A program made the translations under genes and the position numbers. A DNA stretch of 38,635 nucleotides from Acidobacteriota bacterium (GTDB taxonomy: Bacteria > Acidobacteriota > Vicinamibacteria > Vicinamibacterales > CAVVIG01): contig JAGWRA010000119.1 in NCBI GenBank assembly GCA_028876655.1, positions 1-38,635 of the forward strand, written 5' to 3'. Positions 33,265-38,635 of this stretch are shown piece by piece; the stretch's first letter is position 1, and the number at the start of each line of letters is the position of its first letter. The notes under the pieces were generated by a model that saw nothing but the letters and a program-made list of their open reading frames with translations, was not told the origin of the DNA and ran no database searches.

Positions 33265-35019
33265 ATGGCAGGCAAGCAGCACTGGCAGCAACGGGAGCGC
33301 GCACGGGACATCCTTTCCCGCGAGGTCGGCTTCGTGCAGAAGCCGCACGGCGGCCGCCTGCGCGTGGCGCTGGCGTTTCCCAATACCTATTACGTCGGGA
33401 TGTCGAACCTCGGCTTCCAGACGGTCTACCGCCTGTTCAATGCCGACCCGGACGTCGTCTGCGAGCGGGTGTTCCTGCCGCCCAAGCAGGAACTGGCCGC
33501 GATCGCCGCCTCGGGCACGCCGCTCGTCACGCTGGAATCGCAGACGCCGGTCGCCGACTTCGATATCCTGGCCTTCTCCGTCTCGTTCGAGTGGGACTAC
33601 ACCAACGTCCTGACGCTGCTCCGGCTGGCGGGCCTGCCGTGGCGGGCCGCCGAGCGGGGCGAGCACCATCCGCTGGTCGTCGTCGGCGGTGCCGTGACCT
33701 TCGTGAACCCGGAACCGCTCGCGCCGTTCGCCGACGTGATCGCCGCCGGCGAGGGCGAGGTGCTGATTCCGGCCCTGCACCGGGCGATGGCCGCCGCCGC
33801 CGACCGGGCCGACCTGCTGCACCGGCTGGCCGCGGAGCCGGGCTTCTACGTGCCGTCGTTCTACGACGTCCAGTGGAATCCCGACGGGACGATCGCCGCG
33901 TTCGTCCCGCGGCCGGGCACCGGCGCGCCGCTGCCCGTCCGGAAGGCGGCTTTGAAGGCCACCGAGAGCTGCGAGCCGCCGTCGACCACCATCTTCACGC
34001 CCGACACCGAGTTCGGCTCGCGGCTGCTCATCGAGGTGGTGCGCGGGTGCGCGAACCTGTGCCGGTTCTGCTGGGCCGGCTACAACTACCTGCCCGTGAG
34101 ACCGTTCCCCGCCAGCCGGATCCTGGAACTGGCCCGGGCGGCACGCGGACACGCCACGCGCGTCGGCCTGGTGTCGATCGCCCTCTGCGACCATCCGGAG
34201 ATCGAGCACATCCTGTCCGGCCTGCACGACCTCGGGTACTCGATCAGCCCGGCCTCGCTGCGGCTCGACGACCTCACCGAGCCGATCGTCCGGCTGCTGC
34301 GCGCCAGCGGCGAGCGGACGATTACCATCGCCCCCGAGACCGGGTCGGATCGCCTCCGCCGCGTGATCAACAAGACGGTGACGAACGACGAGATCCTCGA
34401 CCGCGCCGACCTGATCTTCGCGAACGGCATCGAGAACCTGAAGCTCTACTTCATGATCGGCCTGCCGACGGAGACCGACGAGGATCTGGTGGCCATCCGC
34501 GACCTGACGCGGCAGATCCGCGACCGGATGCTGCGCCACGCCCGCCCGCGCGGCGCGATCGGCCGGATCGTGGGCAGCGTGAACCCCCTGGTCCCCAAAC
34601 CGGGCACCGCATACCAGTGGCTGCCGATGGCCTCGCCGGCCGAGATCGATCAGAAGATCAAGCGGCTGCGCGAGCTGACGGCCGATCTCGACAACGTCTA
34701 CTTCAACATCAAGTCCGAGCGACACTCGTACTACCAGGCGCTGCTGTCGCTCGGCGACCGCCGCGTGGCGCCCGTCATCGAGGCCGCAGAGCGCAACGGC
34801 GGCCAGTGGCGCGCCGCCGCCGCCGAGGTGGCTGTCGACGGCGACTTCTACGTGTTCCGCGACCGGAGCCACGACCGTGTGCTGCCGTGGGACATCATCG
34901 ACGGCGGCATGAAGGCCTCCTTCTTCCGGGCGGAGTTCGACAAGAGCACCCGCGCCGAATGGACACTGCCGCCCAAGCGCCAGCGCGAGAATGCGCGGCA
35001 CCTGCCGACGCTCGGCTGA
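33265..35019 (+). CDS. B12-binding-type radical SAM protein (TIGR03960-like)
   Basis: A 584-residue protein. The N-terminal half (about 1-240) resembles a cobalamin-binding-like domain with RVALAFPNTYYVGMSNLGFQ, SFEWDYTNVLTLL and VVVGGAVTFVNPEPLAPFAD. The radical SAM domain holds C262-ANL-C266-RF-C269, which binds the [4Fe-4S] cluster, then SLRLDDLTEPIVRLL, TIAPETGSDRLRRVINK and KLYFMIGLPTETDEDL. This layout matches the TIGR03960 family, often encoded near ribonuclease E/G or cell-wall genes, whose reaction is unknown; the usual DUF2344-like partner is not seen here. Methylthiolation or another RNA or protein modification is a guess. It follows ftsZ after 184 bp and converges on the SpoVG-like gene. 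Confidence 0.92.
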   Translation: MAGKQHWQQRERARDILSREVGFVQKPHGGRLRVALAFPNTYYVGMSNLGFQTVYRLFNADPDVVCERVFLPPKQELAAIAASGTPLVTLESQTPVADFDILAFSVSFEWDYTNVLTLLRLAGLPWRAAERGEHHPLVVVGGAVTFVNPEPLAPFADVIAAGEGEVLIPALHRAMAAAADRADLLHRLAAEPGFYVPSFYDVQWNPDGTIAAFVPRPGTGAPLPVRKAALKATESCEPPSTTIFTPDTEFGSRLLIEVVRGCANLCRFCWAGYNYLPVRPFPASRILELARAARGHATRVGLVSIALCDHPEIEHILSGLHDLGYSISPASLRLDDLTEPIVRLLRASGERTITIAPETGSDRLRRVINKTVTNDEILDRADLIFANGIENLKLYFMIGLPTETDEDLVAIRDLTRQIRDRMLRHARPRGAIGRIVGSVNPLVPKPGTAYQWLPMASPAEIDQKIKRLRELTADLDNVYFNIKSERHSYYQALLSLGDRRVAPVIEAAERNGGQWRAAAAEVAVDGDFYVFRDRSHDRVLPWDIIDGGMKASFFRAEFDKSTRAEWTLPPKRQRENARHLPTLG

Positions 35020-35079
35020 CGCGGCGACACCGGCGCCGTTTGGGCCCGGGTTCCGATCCGGCCGCCACCGGCGCGCCGA

Positions 35080-35382
35080 TCACCCCGCGACGGATGCCCG
35101 CTCTTCGTACTCCTGATACGCCTCCAGCACGACCTGCCGGATGCGCTCCTGCGCCGTCGCGTCGGAGACGGGGCGCAGCAGGGCGAAGCTGCGGCGCTCG
35201 CCGTTCACGGAGTACTGGCGCGCGGGAAACGTGACGTTGCGGCCGCCGCCGCCGCGCCGCTCCCAGATGCCGAAGCCGACGAGCTTGAGTCCGCCCAGCG
35301 GACCCTCGGTGAAGTGCAGTTCGGCGTCCGCCAGCTTGCCGGGCGGGTTGCCGGACAGGTTGGGCACGATCGTGACCGTCAT
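35080..35382 (-). CDS. small protein with SpoVG-like pattern, unknown function
   Basis: A 100-residue protein with a strong ribosome site (AGGAGG six bases before the ATG), so it is very probably real. The pattern 'ADAELHF...GGLKLVGFGIWE...GRNVTFPARQ...SFALLRPVS...RIRQVVLEAYQEYEE' resembles the SpoVG fold, where a strand pair with VAMPS-type sequence, a DIAHPI-type strand and a C-terminal helix follow each other. The N-terminal 15 residues differ from SpoVG. Identity is low, so this is a structural guess; SpoVG proteins bind RNA or DNA and affect division and envelope genes. It is a single minus-strand gene between the radical SAM gene and pgeF, divergent from pgeF. Confidence 0.75.
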   Translation of the reverse strand: MTVTIVPNLSGNPPGKLADAELHFTEGPLGGLKLVGFGIWERRGGGGRNVTFPARQYSVNGERRSFALLRPVSDATAQERIRQVVLEAYQEYEERASVAG

Positions 35383-35535
35383 GGTTGCCTCCTGCGGTTG
35401 CACCGATCTGGAAGGCAAGCGACGTGCCCTCCACGCCCGAACGGCACCAGGGCGGCAACTCTCTGACCGTGAGCGGGTTCGGGGCGACACGACCGGGCGG
35501 TCGCCCGTTCCGCGGGCCGCGGTCCGCTGCGGTGT

Positions 35536-35547
35536 CAACCGGGGTTG
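35536..35547. promoter_or_regulatory. 12-bp palindrome between divergent spoVG-like and pgeF genes
   Basis: CAACC-GG-GGTTG is a perfect inverted repeat near the middle of the 297-bp gap 35383-35679. Other short inverted pairs such as CGGGCG-GT-CGCCCG occur there, as expected by chance in such GC-rich DNA. No convincing promoter is seen on either strand, so an operator role is only a possibility. Confidence 0.25.
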
Positions 35548-35679
35548 CGGCCTGGCGTGCCGGAAGTGGACGCGCGAGGCCCCGAGGGCCGGAATCGGGC
35601 CGGGTTCCCGGGTGACGTGCCGGCCCGGCGCCGCAACGGTGGTTGCCCGCGCGGGGGCATGATGGAAACGGGAGTTGTC

Positions 35680-36516
35680 ATGGCCATGCCAACGTTGCCG
35701 GAGGCAGCGGACGGGTTCGAGTGGCGGGAAGTGTCGTGGGGCGCCGCCCTGCGGTGCGAGCCGCTGGCGCGCGGCGCCGATCACCTCTTCACCACGCGGC
35801 CGCTGGCGCTCCCGGCCGACCCTGCGGCCTGGGCGTCGCTGGCCGAGGCGCTCGGGCTTCCCACGAGCGCACTCGTCCGCCTGCAGCAGGTGCATGGCGC
35901 CGACGTGTTCATCCGGCGCCGTGGCGATGTCCGGGCCCCGGACACCCCTTGCGCCGACATCGTGATCAGCGACGACCCCGAGCTGGTGCTCGTCGTTCAG
36001 GCGGCCGACTGCGTCCCGCTGCTGCTGGCCGACCGGCAGGGCCGGGCGGTGGCGGCCGCGCATGCCGGCTGGCGTGGTGCCGCCGCCGGCGTGCCGGCGG
36101 TGGCGGTCCACGCACTGGCCGGAGCATTCGGCGTGCCGGCGTCGGACCTGGTCGCTGCGATCGGCCCGAGCATCGGTCCGTGCTGTTATCAGGTGGGGCC
36201 CGAGGTGCGTGCCGCCTTCCTGGCGGCGGGCCACGCCCCGGCGGCGGTGGCGCGCTGGTTCGTCTCGCGCGGGGCGGCGGGGTCGCCGGCTCCGGGCCTG
36301 CACGCCCAACCTGACGGCCCCGATCGGTGGCAGCTCGACCTGCAGCGGGCGGTCTTCGATCAGCTCGTGGCGACGGGTGTCCCTGCGGCGGCGGTGCACA
36401 CCGCGGGGCTCTGCACCGCGCACCACGACCGGTGGCTTTGTTCGTACCGGCGGGACGGGGCGGCGGCCGGGCGCATGGCCGGGGCCATCCGGGCCGGGAG
36501 AACCAGGGGAGCGTGA
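35680..36516 (+). CDS. pgeF: peptidoglycan editing factor PgeF (YfiH family)
   Basis: A 278-residue protein of the YfiH/multicopper polyphenol oxidase family. Metal/catalytic motifs are present: LQQVHGADV, QAADCVPLLL and AHAGWRGAAAGV, with IGPSIGPCCYQVG downstream and the terminal AGLCTAHH...CSYRRDG. PgeF removes wrongly inserted serine from UDP-MurNAc-peptide in Escherichia coli, and related proteins act on purine nucleosides. The gene often lies close to ftsZ, as here. The start at ATG 35680 has GGGAG five bases upstream; earlier in-frame ATGs (35659, 35662) lack one. It ends 13 bp from the convergent RNase HI gene. Confidence 0.93.
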   Translation: MAMPTLPEAADGFEWREVSWGAALRCEPLARGADHLFTTRPLALPADPAAWASLAEALGLPTSALVRLQQVHGADVFIRRRGDVRAPDTPCADIVISDDPELVLVVQAADCVPLLLADRQGRAVAAAHAGWRGAAAGVPAVAVHALAGAFGVPASDLVAAIGPSIGPCCYQVGPEVRAAFLAAGHAPAAVARWFVSRGAAGSPAPGLHAQPDGPDRWQLDLQRAVFDQLVATGVPAAAVHTAGLCTAHHDRWLCSYRRDGAAAGRMAGAIRAGRTRGA

Positions 36517-36529
36517 GGGCCGGCGGGGG

Positions 36530-36952
36530 TCAGCGCGCGCCGGCGGCGCCGTTGGTGGCGGCCTGATCCATGGCGAGGTTGGCCAGCCGGTCGGCGTCGC
36601 GGTTCTTCGTGCGCGGCACGTGCTCGAAGACGACGCGGCCGATCCGATGGACGAGCATCCGCGCCTCGCCGTGCAGGGGCGCCAGCCCGGCGTTCTTCAC
36701 GCGGTACTCCCCGCGCATCTGCTTCACCAGCAGCTCGGAGTCGGACCGGATGCGCAGGGTGCCGGTTCCGTGCTCGAGAGCCCACTGCAGCGCGGCCAGC
36801 AGCCCGCGGTACTCGGCGACGTTGTTGGTGGCGATGCCGACCGACGCGTGGAACTCCTCGACGAGCGCACCGTCCGCATCCTCGATCCGCACGCCGTAAC
36901 CCGCCGGTCCTGGATTCCCGCGCGACCCGCCGTCGATGTACGCCGTGATCAC
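36530..36952 (-). CDS. ribonuclease HI family protein
   Basis: A 140-residue RNase H-fold protein. The four catalytic acidic residues are in place: D7 in YIDGGSRGNPGPAG, E47 in NNVAEYRGLL, D71 in RSDSELLVKQM and D121 in KNRDADRLAN. It lacks the basic protrusion of E. coli RnhA and resembles the RVT_3/archaeal-type branch, so it probably cuts RNA in RNA-DNA hybrids, but this branch is less studied. GTG start overlapping the stop of the upstream zinc-ribbon gene by four bases (GTGA), so the two are translationally coupled, a common pairing in bacteria. It faces pgeF end to end. Confidence 0.92.
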   Translation of the reverse strand: MITAYIDGGSRGNPGPAGYGVRIEDADGALVEEFHASVGIATNNVAEYRGLLAALQWALEHGTGTLRIRSDSELLVKQMRGEYRVKNAGLAPLHGEARMLVHRIGRVVFEHVPRTKNRDADRLANLAMDQAATNGAAGAR

Positions 36953-37686
36953 TGCACGGCCTCGTTCGCCACCGCGTCGGTGACGCCGGCGAAGTACAGG
37001 ATGCGCCGGCAGCTGTCGCACTGGATGATGGCGTCGTTGCGGCGGATGGAGTTGAACACCTGCGGGCGCATGCGGACGTGGCAGATCGTGCAGATGCCGT
37101 CGCGCGCCTCGGCCACGGCAATCCCCTTGCGCTGGCGGGCCAGCTGCTCGAAGGTGGCGACCAGCCGGGCGTCGATCCCGCGGACCAGCTCTTCGCGCGC
37201 GGCCGAGGCCTTCGCCAGTTCGGCCTCCCAGGCGGCCACTTCCTCGTCCAGCACGCGGCGCTCGGCCTTCACGGCCTGCTGCTCGGCGGCCAGCGCGCGT
37301 TCGGCCTCCTTGACCGTCGCATTCAGCTGGTCGGCCTCGAGCATCAGCTCGAGGATCCGGTCCTCCATCGCTTTCACTTCGGTCTCGGCGACCTCGATCT
37401 CCTTCTGCATCGCCTGGTACTCGCGGTTGGTCTTCACCTCCATCAGCTGTCCCTTGAACTTCGACAGCCGTCCCTGGATGACCGCCATCTCCTTCTCCAC
37501 CTCGCGTCGCGCCTGCTGGCTGGCCGCCAGGAGGCCCTTCGCGGCATCGAGGGCCCCCTGGGCCTGGTCGATGCGGCTCTGCAGGGCCTGCGCCCGTTCG
37601 GGCTGCTCGGCGATCCGCCGGCGGTCGGCGTCGGCGGTGGATTCGAGTTGCTGGAGGCGGATGAGGCGTTCGAGGTCAGGGAGCAT
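36949..37686 (-). CDS. coiled-coil protein with C4-type zinc ribbon (zf-RING_7)
   Basis: A 245-residue protein. Residues about 5-185 form a long antiparallel coiled coil rich in Glu, Ala, Arg and Gln. The C-terminus carries a zinc ribbon C199-x2-C202 and C223-x2-C226 (CTIC ... CDSC), followed by RRILYF, as in the PF02591 family. The function is not established; a nucleic-acid or ribosome-linked role is inferred from the ribbon and the coupled RNase HI gene. The start codon is nine bases after the T-run of a terminator hairpin, and no ribosome site is visible. Confidence 0.92.
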   Translation of the reverse strand: MLPDLERLIRLQQLESTADADRRRIAEQPERAQALQSRIDQAQGALDAAKGLLAASQQARREVEKEMAVIQGRLSKFKGQLMEVKTNREYQAMQKEIEVAETEVKAMEDRILELMLEADQLNATVKEAERALAAEQQAVKAERRVLDEEVAAWEAELAKASAAREELVRGIDARLVATFEQLARQRKGIAVAEARDGICTICHVRMRPQVFNSIRRNDAIIQCDSCRRILYFAGVTDAVANEAVQ

Positions 37687-37694
37687 GGTGATGG

Positions 37695-37727
37695 CTCAAA
37701 CAGAAAGGGCCCCGCGCAGCGGGGCCC
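37695..37727 (-). terminator. rho-independent terminator immediately before the zinc-ribbon gene
   Basis: On the minus strand GGGCCCCGC, a 3-nt loop and GCGGGGCCC form a perfect 9-bp stem, followed by TTTCTGTTTG. It probably ends transcripts from rpoD and the tRNA gene, but it also lies within the space where the leader of the zinc-ribbon mRNA should be. Confidence 0.75.
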
Positions 37728-37828
37728 TGGGATGGCAACGGAACCGGTGATCCGGCATGCGTGCGGGGGAGAGGTCGTGCGACATGGAACTGCGACACAT
37801 TGTCGATGGCGGAGCGGCGCCGCGTCAA

Positions 37829-37916
37829 CCCGCCTTCGCGCCGCTGATACCCGGGCGCTTCGGCGAGGCAGGCCCGCCTTCGCGCCGCTGATACCCGGGC
37901 GCTTCGGCGGGGCGGG
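37829..37916. repeat. 44-bp direct tandem repeat (two units plus decayed third)
   Basis: Units at 37829-37872 and 37873-37916 differ at only 2 of 44 positions and begin CCCGCCTTCGCGCCGCTGAT. A third copy starts at 37917 with CCCGCC and GCCGCTG, then decays into the palindromic repeat. No spacers, so it is not a CRISPR. Confidence 0.85.
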
Positions 37917-37938
37917 CCCGCCCGGTCGCCGCTGGCCC

Positions 37939-37986
37939 GATCCGGAGCGTGAGCGACGGCAGCGCATGGGGGCGGGGCCCCATGCG
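37939..37986. repeat. dispersed 48-bp palindromic repeat, copy B
   Basis: Begins GATCCGGAGCG and ends in a perfect hairpin: CGCATGGGG (37963-37971), 6-nt loop, CCCCATGCG (37978-37986). Against copy A the stem has A-T where copy A has G-C, so pairing is preserved. It follows directly on the 44-bp tandem repeat. Confidence 0.7.
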
Positions 37987-38003
37987 CGCGGACGTGTTCC
38001 GCA

Positions 38004-38028
38004 GGAAACGCGCCACTGGCGCGTTTCC
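38004..38028. repeat. 11-bp inverted repeat with 3-nt loop
   Basis: GGAAACGCGCC, ACT, GGCGCGTTTCC: a perfect stem that would form on either strand. No T-tract. It may help end or protect the tRNA transcript on the minus strand, or be part of the repeat element. Confidence 0.55.
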
Positions 38029-38031
38029 ATG

Positions 38032-38070
38032 CGCACTTGACCGTCGCTGGCACACGCTCGGTCAAGTGCG
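38032..38070. repeat. 12-bp inverted repeat downstream of tRNA
   Basis: CGCACTTGACCG (38032-38043) and CGGTCAAGTGCG (38059-38070) are perfect inverted arms around a 15-nt loop. It lies 12 bp past the tRNA 3' end on the minus strand. Confidence 0.55.
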
Positions 38071-38081
38071 AAGCGGAAGCT

Positions 38082-38157
38082 TGGTGGGCCCACCAGGATT
38101 CGAACCTGGGACAGGCCGGTTATGAGCCGGCGGCTCTGACCGCTGAGCTATGGGCCC
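38082..38157 (-). tRNA. tRNA-Ile2 (CAU anticodon, probably lysidine-modified)
   Basis: A complete 76-nt cloverleaf including an encoded CCA. Acceptor stem GGGCCCA/TGGGCCC with discriminator A, D arm AGCTCAGCGGTCAGAGC, anticodon stem GCCGG/CCGGC around loop CTCATAA (anticodon CAT), and T arm with GGTTCGAATCC. CAT could mean Met or Ile2. The acceptor pairs C4-G69 and C5-G68 are the ones that TilS prefers in tRNA-Ile2 over elongator tRNA-Met, so I favour Ile2 reading AUA after lysidine modification. An initiator is excluded because position 1-72 is a normal G-C pair. It begins 9 bp after the rpoD stop on the same strand. Confidence 0.9.
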
Positions 38158-38166
38158 GGGGTTGCC

Positions 38167-38635
<469 letters not shown>

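Larger units (their letters stand above)
37728..38081. other. 354-bp non-coding repeat island
   Basis: No credible gene is present. From left to right it holds about 100 bp without features, a 44-bp tandem repeat (37829-37916), copy B of the dispersed palindrome (37939-37986), and two strong inverted repeats (38004-38028 and 38032-38070), ending at the tRNA gene. Repeat clusters beside tRNA genes are frequent insertion sites, but no integrase or attachment pair is seen. Confidence 0.7.

Noticed and set aside
35533-35538. A perfect TTGACA on the minus strand upstream of the SpoVG-like gene
   Set aside because: The DNA 16-18 bp downstream is CCGCGG-like with no -10 resemblance.
37829-37916. 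Possible CRISPR array
   Set aside because: Only two adjacent 44-bp units without spacers and no cas genes.
38082-38157. Initiator tRNA-fMet
   Set aside because: It has a paired G1-C72 and an anticodon stem without the three G-C pairs GGG/CCC that mark initiators.

Overview
The window is about 38.6 kb of very GC-rich DNA (about 70-80% GC in rows I hand-counted outside the first 1.6 kb). It has dense, gene-sized open frames on both strands and no rRNA, CRISPR array or insertion sequence that I can see. Gene content points to a Gram-negative-type bacterium of the Acidobacteriota, most likely the Vicinamibacteria (subgroup 6). The pointers are an ADOP-type MacB/FtsX permease at the left edge, a full dcw cluster with a DAP-type MurE, an FtsI that carries a PASTA domain, and a TIGR03960-like B12-binding radical SAM protein just after ftsZ. 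This placement is inference, not a database result.

Layout. 1-1574: the 3' end of an ADOP permease gene, clearly less GC-rich than the rest. 1720-5717 (minus): a fused 2-oxoacid dehydrogenase E1, a secreted NHL/beta-propeller protein and a secreted alpha/beta hydrolase. 5793-5822: a near-symmetric pair of overlapping divergent promoters feeding E1 leftwards and a cupin gene rightwards. 5921-8864 (plus): cupin, an atypical SDR, LemA and an HtpX-like M48 protease. 8858-16110 (minus): rhomboid protease, an MFS transporter coupled to the lipid II flippase gene murJ, a rho-independent terminator, a GatB/YqeY protein, an exported STN-domain protein, a family 2 glycosyltransferase and the ATPase ychF.

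16307-33080 (plus) is the division and cell-wall (dcw) cluster: a strong sigma70 promoter, three TGGA boxes at exact 10-bp steps (probable MraZ operator), then mraZ, rsmH, ftsL, ftsI, murE, murF, mraY, murD, a 248-bp repeat-filled gap, ftsW, murG, murC, ftsQ, ftsA and ftsZ. The Mur enzymes build UDP-MurNAc-pentapeptide, MraY and MurG make lipid II, FtsW and FtsI polymerise and cross-link it at the septum, and FtsA/FtsZ/FtsQ/FtsL form the divisome. murB and ddl are not in the cluster. murJ sits 4 kb away on the opposite strand.

33265-38635: the radical SAM gene (plus), a small protein resembling SpoVG (minus), pgeF (plus), then on the minus strand RNase HI coupled to a coiled-coil zinc-ribbon gene. 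A 354-bp island of tandem and inverted repeats follows, then tRNA-Ile2(CAU) and the 3' end of the primary sigma factor gene rpoD, which runs off the right edge.

I did not find a clearly new multi-gene system. The best leads are non-coding: a dispersed 48-bp palindromic element present twice with compensatory stem changes, heptamer-repeat arms overlapping the murD stop codon, the TGGA-type MraZ operator, terminators placed immediately before the murJ and zinc-ribbon start codons, and the symmetric divergent promoter. Among proteins, the SpoVG-like protein and the solitary STN-domain protein are the least understood.
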